Source: Acidobacteriota bacterium
GTDB taxonomy: Bacteria; Acidobacteriota; Thermoanaerobaculia; Thermoanaerobaculales; Thermoanaerobaculaceae
Direction of reading: 5' to 3'
NCBI GenBank assembly: GCA_016213675.1
Contig: JACQZW010000081.1
Coordinates: forward strand, 1-64,000
Length of the DNA stretch: 64,000 nucleotides
The notes beneath the pieces were generated by a model, which saw nothing but the letters and a program-made list of their open reading frames with translations, was not told where the DNA came from and searched no databases. Position numbers and translations under genes: made by a program. Positions within the stretch are counted from its first letter, which is position 1. Every line of letters begins with the position of its first letter. This document shows positions 1 through 8,529 of this stretch, in pieces.

Positions 1-207
1 CAGGTCGAGCGAGTCGCCCTCGTCGGTGCGCAGCACGGCCGCGGTGCCGCCCTCGGCGCACACCGAGTGGGCCCGCATGAGCTGCACCTTGGAGACGATG
101 CCGATGTCCACCTTGCCGTCGAGGCGGCGCGAGATCTCGACCGCGGCACGCAGCCCGGCGAGCCCGGCCCCGAGGATCAGGACATCGTGGGTCAGTGGTT
201 CTGCCAT
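1..207 (-). CDS. sdhA: Succinate dehydrogenase/fumarate reductase flavoprotein, N-terminal part
   Basis: The first 69 codons of a gene that runs off the left edge. It begins MAEPLTHDVLILGAGLAGLR, a dinucleotide-binding fold with GAGLAG, followed by SVCAEGGTAAVL, the flavinylation and FAD-contact region typical of SdhA/FrdA. The family oxidises succinate to fumarate, or does the reverse, at the inner membrane with an iron-sulfur subunit and membrane anchor, which would lie outside the window. The ATG at 207 is preceded on the minus strand by GAGGGGGA, a good ribosome site. The direction cannot be told from this fragment. The nearest promoter seen is about 530 bases upstream, beyond repeats. 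Confidence 0.88.
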   Translation of the reverse strand, partial: MAEPLTHDVLILGAGLAGLRAAVEISRRLDGKVDIGIVSKVQLMRAHSVCAEGGTAAVLRTDEGDSLDL

Positions 208-327
208 CGCGTTCCCCCTCAAGAAGAAAGAAGTGTCGACAGTTGACAGCTCACGGTTGACGGAGCCCAGCCGCCCGAGAGAACCGGGGTGCTGGAGCCC
301 GTGGATCGGTCGAGGTGTCGGAGCAGC

Positions 328-500
328 CCATGATTGCGAACGGTGGGTCGCGTGGGACGAGCTTCCCGGGCGGCTTTGCTCCCTCCGTGATTGCGAGCGA
401 GCGGAGCGAGCGACGCAATCCCGTCGTACCTGGAGTGCGTACAGGCGCGTCGGGGTTGCTTCGTCGGCGCTTCGCGCCTCCTCGCAATGACGGTCGTTGT
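328..500. repeat. Dispersed inverted-repeat element of the TGATTGCGAG...CTCGCAATGAC type
   Basis: The stretch contains two GATTGCGA(A/G)CG units near the left end and ends in CTCGCAATGACGG, roughly the reverse complement, with internal CGCAATCCCGTCG and GGTTGCTTCGTCG arms. This word pattern is familiar from intergenic repeats in many unrelated bacterial genomes. Only one copy is in the window, so recognition rests on memory of the pattern. It would lie within the leader of the flavoprotein gene if the distal promoter is used. Confidence 0.5.
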
Positions 501-743
501 CTCGAAGAAGTGGCCCAGCCGGGCCGTCGTGTGCTCGTGATGATTGGGCGCGGGGTCAGTCGTCGATCGCATCATCCGCGATCGAAACCTCGAGGGAGCT
601 CTCGTGAGTGGCTCTCGGCCGGTCCGCGGGGAGCGCCGATGCAGACCGCGCCGCCGCACTCGGTGTCCCTGGCCGTTCTCACCACCGTCCCTCCCTCACA
701 CTGGGCGTTGCAGACTGCCGCGCCCCCCCGTGACACGATCCGT

Positions 744-772
744 ACATTAGCACCCTGTACATGCGATCACAA
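744..772 (-). promoter_or_regulatory. Probable sigma-70 promoter toward sdhA
   Basis: On the minus strand TTGTGA (772-767) is followed after 17 bases by TAATGT (749-744), with TG one base ahead of the -10 element (TGnTAATGT). Direct GTACAT repeats at 742 and 757 overlap it and could be an operator. Transcription would start near 737 and run through about 530 bases before the flavoprotein ATG, an unusually long leader. Confidence 0.45.
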
Positions 773-851
773 GGCAAAGTCGCCCCCGAGCGCGTGACGA
801 CCCCGCGGGCGCTTCTTCGAGGAAACAACGGACGTCTCGAGGTCGAGAAGA

Positions 852-919
852 GCTTCTGTGGAGCGCGCCCTCCGGGCGTGCTCACGGAACGACGAGCACG
901 CGCGGAGCGCGCGCTCCAC
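852..919. repeat. Long imperfect hairpin repeat, copy 1
   Basis: The ends CTGTGGAGCGCGC and GCGCGCGCTCCACA pair with each other, and an inner arm GGGCGTGCTC pairs with GAGCACG. A second copy at 47757-47826 is nearly identical over about 70 bases. It looks like a non-autonomous, REP- or MITE-like element; no transposase is nearby. Confidence 0.7.
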
Positions 920-967
920 ACGGGACTTTCACCCGTGGCGAAGTCTCCGAGGCGGCAACCCGCCCCA

Positions 968-3406
968 TTACCCGGGAGGACCGGGGAGAGCGGCGGCGCG
1001 GCGCGCGATCCGGGCGAAGCCGAGACGCTCCGCGTCGGCGATCAGCGAGGCACGGAAGGCGGGGTCCGGCCGCGCTGCCGGGTCGAGCGCGACGGCCTCG
1101 GCCCGGGCGAGGCGGGCCTCCAACTCGACGGCGACGAGTCCCAGTCGGCCTGCCTCCCCGAAGGCGCCGTCGAGCGCGGCGAGGGCCTCTGCGGTCCGGC
1201 CGCTCATCGCTCGTGTCCGGGCGCAGAGGATGCCGACGTCGAGGCGTTCGACCGGGTCGTCGCTTGCAGCCAGCAGGCGCTCGGAGCGTTCCACCGCGGC
1301 GACCGCCTCGTCGCGCCTTCCCTGGGCGGCGGCGGCAGCGGCGAGGACCGCCTCGATCACGGCCTCGACGCTGCGCGCCTTCTGACCCGCAAGGCCTGAC
1401 CGGGCCTGGCGCGCGAGGGCCTCGGCCTCGACGACCGCACCCTGGTCGAGGACCACCCTGGCCAGCATCGCCTGGGTCGCCGCCCGCGAGGCGGGCTGGC
1501 CGAGCTCGACGAAGCGCTCCATCGCGCGTTCCAGGGCCTGCCGCGCGGCGCCCGGATCGTCCTGCTCGGCGAGGACAGATGCCAGGTGGCGGCTCGCCCA
1601 CGCCTCGCCGAAGACGCTGCCGATCTCCCCACCGATGGCCAGCGCCTCCTCGAACGCGCGACGGGCCTCGGCAAGCTCACCCTGCTGGGCGAGCAGCACG
1701 CCCTCGTTGTCGAGCACCTTGGCGATACCGAACCGGTCGCCGATCGCGACCCGGATGCGGCGCACGTCCTCATAGGCCTCGCGGGCCTTGACCGGTTCCC
1801 CGAGCCGCGCGTACGCCATCCCCTCCTGCACCCGGGCCGCGGCGAGCAGGAACCGGGCGCCTCGCCCCTCCGCCTCGCGGGCGCACCTCTCCGCCAGCTC
1901 GAGCCGCCGCGCCGGGGCGTCGTCGAGCATCCACGCCTCCGCCAGGTCGATGCGCGGGTCGGATCCGGCCGGCCCCGGCAGGCGGCGCAGCGCCGCCAGC
2001 GTGGCCGCGGCGTCTCGATCCTTGCCGGCCCGCGACAGCACGTTGACCAGGCTCAGCCCGGTCTCGAGGTCCTCGGGAAAGAAGGCAAAGAGCGCCCGGG
2101 CGATCTCCTCCGCCCGCTCCCACTCGCCGAGCCGCTCGAGGAGCGCCTGCTCGAGGCGCAACTGCTGCGCGCGGCCGAGCTTGCCGGCGAGCGCCACAGC
2201 GCGCTCCTGCTCCTCGCCGGCCCGGCCGTCGTAGCCCGACCAGTCCCAGGCGTCGGCGAGGGCGGCGTGGACGATCGGAGACGCGGGGTCGGCCTCGACC
2301 GCCGCGGTGAGGGCAGCGCGGGCGGCCGGAAAGTTGAACAGCCGAAGGTGCGTGAGTCCCTCGGCGTAGTGCCGCGCCGCCTGCACGTTCGCGGGCAGCG
2401 CCGCGCGCAGGCTGGCCACCTCCTCCTCGCTGAGGTCCCCCACCCCGAGGGCGGCACGCAGCCTCGCCCCAACCCGCTGGACGAGGGCCAGCAGCTCGCC
2501 CTCGACCGAGCTCTCGCTGAACGCGACGAGGATCTCGCCGGTCGTGGCGTCGGTGACACGCACGTCGACGCGGACCTCCCGGCTCCCACCGCCCGGGGTC
2601 GCCAGGTAGGTCCCGCCGACCACGATCTCGGCGTCGAGGTTGGTGCGCAGGCGGAGCAGCATGTCGCGGGGGAGGTCGTCGGTCGGCGTGAACGCCAGCT
2701 CGCGGCTGACCCGCGCCACGGTCTCGCCGGAGATCACCCGCAGCCGGTCCCCCGCCGAGAGGTCGGTGAGGAGGAGCTCGGGCAGCGCCGTCTTCAACCA
2801 GTCGCTCGCCGGGTCCGGGGCCAGGGCGCGGAACGGGAGCACCGCGACGGCGCGCCGCCGCTCGGGCGGGGGCGCCGCGCCGCCCGGAGAGCCGTCGCGC
2901 AGCGCCCACGCCACCGCGAGCGCGGCCGCCGCCACCGCGACGGCCCCGACGGTCCACCAGTGGGCCGTCGAGCGGAAGGGGGCGAGTCGTGCCGGGACCG
3001 CTGGGGCTGCCAGGGGCGGGTCGAGGCTCGAGGGTCGAGGGTCCAGCCCGCCCTGGGCGCCAGGCTCCGGATTGGGACGCATATCCTCGACCGGGACGAT
3101 CAGGCGATAGCCGCGGCGGGCCACGGTCTCGATGAACCGCGGGTTCCGGGCATCGTCGCCGAGCAGCTTGCGCAGCTCCTTGATCCGCTGGGTGAGCGCG
3201 GCCTCCTCGACGATCTGCTCCGGCCACACCCCGTCGAGGAGCTCCTCCTTGGTCACGAGCCGAGGCGCGCCGGCGATCAGGAGGCGGAGGACGCCCAGCG
3301 TCTTGGGCGTCAGGTTGAGCCGCTCCACGCCCTTGACCAACATGCCGTCATCGAGGTCGACGACGATGTCGGCCAGGCGGTAGCGGCGCGGCGGGCGGGC
3401 TTCCAT
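968..3406 (-). CDS. Membrane-bound winged-helix regulator with TolB-like and TPR domains
   Basis: An 812-residue protein with a CadC/ToxR-type domain order. Residues about 8-105 form an OmpR-like winged helix, ending in RRGYRLIVPVED. A single membrane helix lies near 146-168. Then comes a TolB/FlgO-like segment (AVLPF..., then NLDAEIVVGGTYL), and residues from about 330 to the end are alpha-helical TPR-type repeats. The DNA-binding part would be cytoplasmic and the repeats periplasmic, so it could sense an envelope signal. It is divergent from the secreted repeat protein at 3543, a natural candidate target. A GATAAT at 3433-3438 may be its -10 element. Residues near 120-135 (DPRPSSLDPP) are encoded by a GTCGAGGGTC-type low-complexity repeat. 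Confidence 0.82.
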   Translation of the reverse strand: MEARPPRRYRLADIVVDLDDGMLVKGVERLNLTPKTLGVLRLLIAGAPRLVTKEELLDGVWPEQIVEEAALTQRIKELRKLLGDDARNPRFIETVARRGYRLIVPVEDMRPNPEPGAQGGLDPRPSSLDPPLAAPAVPARLAPFRSTAHWWTVGAVAVAAAALAVAWALRDGSPGGAAPPPERRRAVAVLPFRALAPDPASDWLKTALPELLLTDLSAGDRLRVISGETVARVSRELAFTPTDDLPRDMLLRLRTNLDAEIVVGGTYLATPGGGSREVRVDVRVTDATTGEILVAFSESSVEGELLALVQRVGARLRAALGVGDLSEEEVASLRAALPANVQAARHYAEGLTHLRLFNFPAARAALTAAVEADPASPIVHAALADAWDWSGYDGRAGEEQERAVALAGKLGRAQQLRLEQALLERLGEWERAEEIARALFAFFPEDLETGLSLVNVLSRAGKDRDAAATLAALRRLPGPAGSDPRIDLAEAWMLDDAPARRLELAERCAREAEGRGARFLLAAARVQEGMAYARLGEPVKAREAYEDVRRIRVAIGDRFGIAKVLDNEGVLLAQQGELAEARRAFEEALAIGGEIGSVFGEAWASRHLASVLAEQDDPGAARQALERAMERFVELGQPASRAATQAMLARVVLDQGAVVEAEALARQARSGLAGQKARSVEAVIEAVLAAAAAAQGRRDEAVAAVERSERLLAASDDPVERLDVGILCARTRAMSGRTAEALAALDGAFGEAGRLGLVAVELEARLARAEAVALDPAARPDPAFRASLIADAERLGFARIARRAAALPGPPG

Positions 3407-3542
3407 GGGCGTCGTCAGAAGTTCGTCACGACATTATCACCGCTTCGTTGAGACTTCCGCGCTCCGGCGGCCCAGGTTGGACTCGAACGCTCCACGACCG
3501 ACACGCCGGGCACTCACCCGGCCGACATCAAAGGGAGGCTTC

Positions 3543-5930
3543 ATGATCGACTTCGCCCGCCTACGCGCCGCCGCGGCCGCCGTCGCCGCACTCCTCGTCG
3601 CCGCACCGGCGCTCGCCGGGTTCTCCGGCGTCGACGTCTACCTGCCCTCGGTCGGGCGCAAGCCCGGCGTGCCGCCGACGCAGTGGTACACGGCGATGTG
3701 GGTGTTCAACCCCCAAGGAGCCCCCGCGCACGTCCGCTACCAGTTCCTCGAGCGCGACAAGAGCAACACCGCACCGCTGGAGGCGACGGAGACGATCGGC
3801 GCCTACGCGACCCGCGCCTACGAGGACGCCATCACCGACCTGTTCCACGTCCAGGCGTTCGGCGCCGTTCGGGTGATCTCCGACCAGCACATCGTCGTCC
3901 AGTCGCGGATCTACTCGCAGACCGGCGCCGTCCGCGACTCCGTCGGCCAGTTGTTCAACGGGATCCCCGCCCACTTCGCGGTCGGCGCGGGGAGGAAGAC
4001 CGAGCTGATCGGGGTGTTCCAGACCCAACCGGCCGACGCCTCCGCGTTCCGCTACAACTTCGGCTTCGTCGAGACCGGCGGCGGCACGGTGTCGCTGCTC
4101 GTCGTCCTGACCGACGCCGGCGGCAACACGATCACCGTCAAGGGCTACACCGTGCGGCCGTACGAGCAACGGCAGTTCCAGTTCCGGGACGAGTTCCCCG
4201 AGGTCTCGACGACCAACGCGCGGATGTCGGTCCAGGTATCCAGCGGCACCGGCCGCATCATCGCGTTCGGGTCGCGCATCGCTAACGGCTCGCAGGACCC
4301 GTCGACGTTCGAGATGCAGTTCCCCGGCGACCTGCTCGGCAGCGGCGGCTCCTCAGGGACGATCACCGGCGTCGCCGCGGGCAACGGGTTGACCGGCGGA
4401 GGGACGAGCGGCAGCGTGACGCTCAACGTCGGAACCGGTGAAGGCCTGAGCGTCAGTCCCGACGGCGTCGCCCTCGCCAACGGCGGCGTGACCAAGGCCA
4501 AGCTCGCCGCCTCCGGCGGGTCCTCCGGCCAGGTCCTCGCCACCGACGGCAGCAACCTCGTGTGGCAGACACCGTCGGGTGGGGGCGGCGGGCTCACCCT
4601 GCCCTTCGAAAGCTCCTCCGGAACATCGGGGGAAGCGTTCAAGGTGCGCAACACCGGGGTCGGGGTTGCGGTCAGCGGAACCACTACCTCGACCTCGGGT
4701 TCGCTCGGGCTCGCGCTGTACGGCGTTGCCGGGCAGAGCTTGGTGTCAGGCGGGGCTGGCGTTCGCGGCATCTTCGGCCCAGGAGGCGGCGGCAACTCGG
4801 GCGAACTGGGAACTGAGGCCTGGGGTGTCTTCGGCGAGACGATGACCTGCGGCGGTGACGCTGGAGGTGTCCGCGGGTACAGCGCCTGCACCGGCAACAG
4901 CGGTACGCTCGGTTCGCCCGAAGCCGGCGTCGTCGGGACCTCGGACAACATGCACGGCGTGCTGGGGCGGCAGGGGACCGGCAGCAGCATGCCCACGCCT
5001 TCGAACGCCGGCGTCTGGGGCGACAGCACGAACGGCCCCGGGGTGTACGGCTCGTCGGCGAGCGGTCACGGCGTCGAGGGGTACGGCGGATCCGGCGGGT
5101 ACGGTGTCGTCGGCGGCGGAGCGAACACCGGGGTGTACGGCAACGGTGGCAGCCAGGGCGTCTGGGGTCAGAGCCCCTCGGTCGGGGTCCGAGGAATGAG
5201 CCCGACCGGAGTCGGCGTGGTCGGTGCCAGCTCGGCAGACATCGGGGTGCTGGGCGCCAGCACCAGCGGCGACGGCGTCCACGGTGACAGCACGAACAGC
5301 TATGGCGTGCACGGCGCGAGCGCGGGCGGCGACGGGGTGTTCGGCGAGGCCAGCGCAAGCGGCAAGTCCGGCGTCTTCGCGGTCAACGACAACCCCGCCG
5401 GTTACGCCGCCTACATGCGCGGCAACGCCGCCGTCACCGGGACGCTGACGAAGGGCGGCGGCGCGTTCCGCATCGACCACCCGCTCGACCCGGAGAACAA
5501 GGTCCTGCAGCACTCCTTCGTCGAGTCGCCGGACATGATGAACATCTACAACGGTAACGTCGTGACCGACGCGCTCGGCGAGGCCATCGTCGAGCTGCCT
5601 GCGTACTTCGAGGCGCTCAACCGCGACTTCCGCTACCAACTCACGGTGATCGGCGAGTTCGCCCAGGCGACCGTCGCCAGCAAGGTCGCGGACGGCCGCT
5701 TCGTGATCCGGACGGACAAGCCGGGCGTCGAGGTGTCGTGGCAGGTGACCGGGATCCGCAAGGACCCGTGGGCCGAGGCCAACCGCATCGTCGTCGAGCA
5801 AGACAAGCCCGACGCCGAGCGGGGGCTCTACCTCCACCCGGCGGCGCTTGGCCGGCCGCTCGAGCGGGACGTCGAGGCCGTCCGGCACCCGGAACTGCTG
5901 GGGCGGAGCCCATCGGCGAGCGCACGCTGA
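3543..5930 (+). CDS. Large secreted protein with GVxG repeats and a conserved C-terminal module
   Basis: A 795-residue exported protein. The ATG at 3543 follows AAAGGGAGG and opens a signal peptide (hydrophobic stretch ending APALAG), so the longer upstream reading frame is not used. Next is a beta-rich N-terminal domain to about residue 265, then a TGGGTSG-type tail-fibre-like segment. About a dozen glycine-rich GVxG units (GVYG, GVWG, GVVG, GVHG) are encoded at roughly 4840-5400. The last 150 residues, from DHPLDPENK on, match a C-terminal module I recognise from many bacterial surface proteins of unknown function. It may be a surface fibre or self-assembling exoprotein. No anchor is visible. 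The divergent winged-helix regulator may control it. Confidence 0.75.
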   Translation: MIDFARLRAAAAAVAALLVAAPALAGFSGVDVYLPSVGRKPGVPPTQWYTAMWVFNPQGAPAHVRYQFLERDKSNTAPLEATETIGAYATRAYEDAITDLFHVQAFGAVRVISDQHIVVQSRIYSQTGAVRDSVGQLFNGIPAHFAVGAGRKTELIGVFQTQPADASAFRYNFGFVETGGGTVSLLVVLTDAGGNTITVKGYTVRPYEQRQFQFRDEFPEVSTTNARMSVQVSSGTGRIIAFGSRIANGSQDPSTFEMQFPGDLLGSGGSSGTITGVAAGNGLTGGGTSGSVTLNVGTGEGLSVSPDGVALANGGVTKAKLAASGGSSGQVLATDGSNLVWQTPSGGGGGLTLPFESSSGTSGEAFKVRNTGVGVAVSGTTTSTSGSLGLALYGVAGQSLVSGGAGVRGIFGPGGGGNSGELGTEAWGVFGETMTCGGDAGGVRGYSACTGNSGTLGSPEAGVVGTSDNMHGVLGRQGTGSSMPTPSNAGVWGDSTNGPGVYGSSASGHGVEGYGGSGGYGVVGGGANTGVYGNGGSQGVWGQSPSVGVRGMSPTGVGVVGASSADIGVLGASTSGDGVHGDSTNSYGVHGASAGGDGVFGEASASGKSGVFAVNDNPAGYAAYMRGNAAVTGTLTKGGGAFRIDHPLDPENKVLQHSFVESPDMMNIYNGNVVTDALGEAIVELPAYFEALNRDFRYQLTVIGEFAQATVASKVADGRFVIRTDKPGVEVSWQVTGIRKDPWAEANRIVVEQDKPDAERGLYLHPAALGRPLERDVEAVRHPELLGRSPSASAR

Positions 5931-6013
5931 GCCCGGTCGGGCTATGCTGGCAGCACGGAAACGGTGAAGGCGGCGCGAGGTGGACTCGTTCCTGCGCCCC
6001 GTGGAGGTGAATG

Positions 6014-8419
6014 ATGAGGCTGCCGCGCGCGTGGGCGACGCTGGCGATCGTCGCCGCCACGCTCCTGCTCGGCGCGGCCCGCCACACGGGCGCGCCGCCC
6101 CCTGCGGTCTCGCGTCCCACGCGGGCGCTCGCCGTCGACACGTCGCCGCCCGCGTCCCCAGTCAAGCTCGTCTTCGTCCACCACTCGTCGGGGGAGAACT
6201 GGCTCGGCGACGACCACGGCGGCCTCGGCATCGCGCTTCGGGACAATAACTACTTCGTGTCCGACACCAACTACGGCTGGGGACCCCCAGACCTCGACGT
6301 TGGGAGCGACACGATCGGCGACCACACCGACCTCGGCCACTGGTACAACTGGTTCGCCGGACCGCACCGGACGACCTACCTGACGCCGCTGTTCGCCGAG
6401 AGCGGGCAGCACTCGTCGTACTCGCGCCGGGCCAGCGACCCCGGCGGGCCGAACCGCATCGTGATGTTCAAGTCGTGCTTCCCCAACTCGAACCTCGACG
6501 GCCAGCCCACGGACCCGGCCACGGTCGAGAGCAACCCGATGCGCGGTGAGCCCTCCGGCTCGGAGTCGTACACGGTGGCCAACTCCAAGGGGATCTACAA
6601 CGATCTCCTGGTCCTCTTCGCGACCCGCCAGGACACCCTGTTCGTCGTCGTCACCGCCCCCCCGCTGATGGCCGTCAACACCGACCCGTCTCGCGCCACC
6701 AACGCCCGCGCCTTCAACACCTGGCTGGTCACCCAGTGGTTGTCCGGCTACCCGTACGCCAACGTCGCGGTGCTCGACTTCTACAACGTGCTGACCACCA
6801 ACGGCGGGAGCTGGAACGTCAACGACCTCGGCGCCGCCTCGGGCAACCACCACCGGGTGCGAAACGGCGTCGTTGAGCACGTCACAAACCAGGGCGGCAA
6901 CACCGCGGCCTACCCGGACGGCGGCGACGACGATCACCCGTCGCCCGCAGGCAACCGGAAGGCGACCGGCGAGCTCGTCCCGCTGCTCAACGTCGCCTAT
7001 CACCGCTGGCAGGGCGGCGCGGCGCAGCCGACGCCGACGCCCACCGCGACGGTGCCGCCGGCGCCGACCCCGACGCGCACCCCCACGCCGCGCGTCACCG
7101 CGACGCCGACGGCGCGGCCGACGGTCCCGGGGACGCCCCGGCAGGTCCGGCGCCGCCTCGCCCGGGTGACGCCGACAACGCCGTCCGGCCCCGGCTGCCC
7201 CGGCGCCGAGCCGGCGTTCGTCACCGACCTGCTGGTCCGCCAGCCCCCGCAGCCCGCCGAGCCCACCCCGCGCGCGCCGTTCCGCGACCCGGTCTTCGGC
7301 CGCTGCGTGACGCGCGTCTCCGACCGCCACCACGACCTCGGCGCGGGCGACCCGTCCCAGGGCATCAAGAACGAGTACTCGCGCGTGCAGTCGTTCAACG
7401 CCGACGACAGCCTGATCCTGCTCCGCGGCCTCGCCGCCACCTTTTACGTCTACGACGCCGCGACGCTCCTGCCGGTCGGCCAGGCCGCCGTCGACGGCAC
7501 CGATCCCCGCTGGGACGCGACCGACCCGGAGGTCCTCTACTACGCGCAGGACGCCACCCTCGTCGGCCTCGAGGCCCGCACCGGCGATCGCTGGACCGTG
7601 CACGACTTCGCGGCGGACTTCCCGGGGTCCACGCTCGCCATGGTGTGGACGCGCTACGAGGGGAGCCCGTCGCGGGACGGGCGCGTCTGGGGCCTAGTGG
7701 CGCAGGACGAGAGCTGGCAGGCGCGGGCGCTGCTCGTCTACGACCAGCAGGCCGACCGCGTTCTCGCCACCCGCGACATGCGAGGCCTGGAGACGCCGGA
7801 CAGCGTGAGCATCAGCCCGCTCGGCGACTGGCTGGTCGCCTTCTTCGAGCCGTGCCCGGCGGGGACGCTCGGCACCGGCGCCGCGCCGTGCGGCCTGATG
7901 GTCTACGACCGCACGCTGGCCCAGGCGCGAGGGTTGCACCGCAACGCCGGGCACGCCGACATCGCCCTCGACGCGGCCGGTCGCGAGGTCCTCGTCTTCC
8001 AGGACAACGACACCGACCACATCGCGATGATCGACCTGGCGAGCGGCACGCTCACCAACCTGTTCGCGATCGACTTCTCGTTCCAGGCCACCGGCTTCCA
8101 CGTCTCGGGGCGGGCGTTCGACCGCCCGGGCTGGGTCGTCATCTCGACCCACGACGCCGACGCTGCCAGCCACACCTGGCTCGACGACCAGGTCTTCCTC
8201 GTCGAGACCCGCACCGGCGGTCGCGTCGTCCGGCTCGCGCACACCCAGTCGATCGTCGACGCGACCCAGGAGCACGATTACTGGGCCGAGCCCCACGCCT
8301 CCACCAACCGCGACCTCACCCGGATCCTCTTCACGTCCAACTGGCGGCGCTCGGGGACGGAGCAGGTCGAGACGTTCGAGATCAGGCTCCCGGCGGACTG
8401 GCCGACCCGCCTGCCCTGA
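6014..8419 (+). CDS. Secreted protein: uncharacterised N-terminal domain, PT-rich linker, beta-propeller-like C-terminus
   Basis: An 801-residue exported protein of unknown function. After a signal peptide, residues about 45-330 contain FVHHSSGENW, DNNYFVSDTNYGWG and a late DDDHPSPAGN. This family recurs in bacteria and looks SGNH-hydrolase-like, but that assignment is a guess. A linker of PTPT/TRTPTP repeats (7021-7140) leads to about 400 residues of repeated short beta segments suggestive of a TolB/WD-like propeller. GGAGG at 6003-6007 is 6 bases before the ATG at 6014 and only 3 before the alternative at 6011, which decides the start. No transmembrane anchor follows the signal peptide. Confidence 0.65.
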   Translation: MRLPRAWATLAIVAATLLLGAARHTGAPPPAVSRPTRALAVDTSPPASPVKLVFVHHSSGENWLGDDHGGLGIALRDNNYFVSDTNYGWGPPDLDVGSDTIGDHTDLGHWYNWFAGPHRTTYLTPLFAESGQHSSYSRRASDPGGPNRIVMFKSCFPNSNLDGQPTDPATVESNPMRGEPSGSESYTVANSKGIYNDLLVLFATRQDTLFVVVTAPPLMAVNTDPSRATNARAFNTWLVTQWLSGYPYANVAVLDFYNVLTTNGGSWNVNDLGAASGNHHRVRNGVVEHVTNQGGNTAAYPDGGDDDHPSPAGNRKATGELVPLLNVAYHRWQGGAAQPTPTPTATVPPAPTPTRTPTPRVTATPTARPTVPGTPRQVRRRLARVTPTTPSGPGCPGAEPAFVTDLLVRQPPQPAEPTPRAPFRDPVFGRCVTRVSDRHHDLGAGDPSQGIKNEYSRVQSFNADDSLILLRGLAATFYVYDAATLLPVGQAAVDGTDPRWDATDPEVLYYAQDATLVGLEARTGDRWTVHDFAADFPGSTLAMVWTRYEGSPSRDGRVWGLVAQDESWQARALLVYDQQADRVLATRDMRGLETPDSVSISPLGDWLVAFFEPCPAGTLGTGAAPCGLMVYDRTLAQARGLHRNAGHADIALDAAGREVLVFQDNDTDHIAMIDLASGTLTNLFAIDFSFQATGFHVSGRAFDRPGWVVISTHDADAASHTWLDDQVFLVETRTGGRVVRLAHTQSIVDATQEHDYWAEPHASTNRDLTRILFTSNWRRSGTEQVETFEIRLPADWPTRLP

Positions 8420-8432
8420 CCCTCCCCGGGCC

Positions 8433-8461
8433 TTGCGCTCGGCCCCGAAATGGCGTATAAA
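8433..8461 (+). promoter_or_regulatory. Promoter of the rimP-nusA-infB operon
   Basis: TTGCGC (8433-8438), a 17-base spacer and TATAAA (8456-8461) form a good sigma-70 promoter. Transcription would start near 8468, giving a leader of about 62 bases before rimP that contains the terminator-like hairpin at 8485. Confidence 0.7.
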
Positions 8462-8484
8462 GTGCCCGCGCTGCTTTCGATAAG

Positions 8485-8513
8485 AAAGTGGGACATCTGT
8501 CCCACTTTTTTTT
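8485..8513 (+). terminator. Intrinsic terminator or attenuator ahead of rimP
   Basis: A perfect 10-bp stem (AAAGTGGGAC 8485-8494 with GTCCCACTTT 8499-8508), a 4-base loop and eight T residues (8506-8513) make a textbook intrinsic terminator. It lies downstream of the rimP promoter and 16 bases before the rimP start. It can end transcripts from the upstream secreted-protein gene, and it would also be transcribed by the operon's own promoter, so attenuation is possible. Confidence 0.85.
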
Positions 8514-8529
8514 CGAGGGAAGACTGAAA

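Larger units (their letters stand above)
208..967. other. Intergenic region with repeats, no supported gene
   Basis: A 760-base gap between the flavoprotein start and the 3' end of the winged-helix regulator. It holds a GTTGACAG-type repeat near 233-258, a widespread inverted-repeat element around 328-500, a minus-strand promoter at 744-772 and a long imperfect hairpin at 852-919 with a second copy at 47757. The open frames here have no ribosome sites and follow repeat boundaries, so I call none of them genes. Confidence 0.6.

Noticed and set aside
3470-3560. A T-arm-like GTTCGAGTCC on the minus strand that might mark a tRNA
   Set aside because: No matching acceptor stem, anticodon arm or D-arm could be folded around it.
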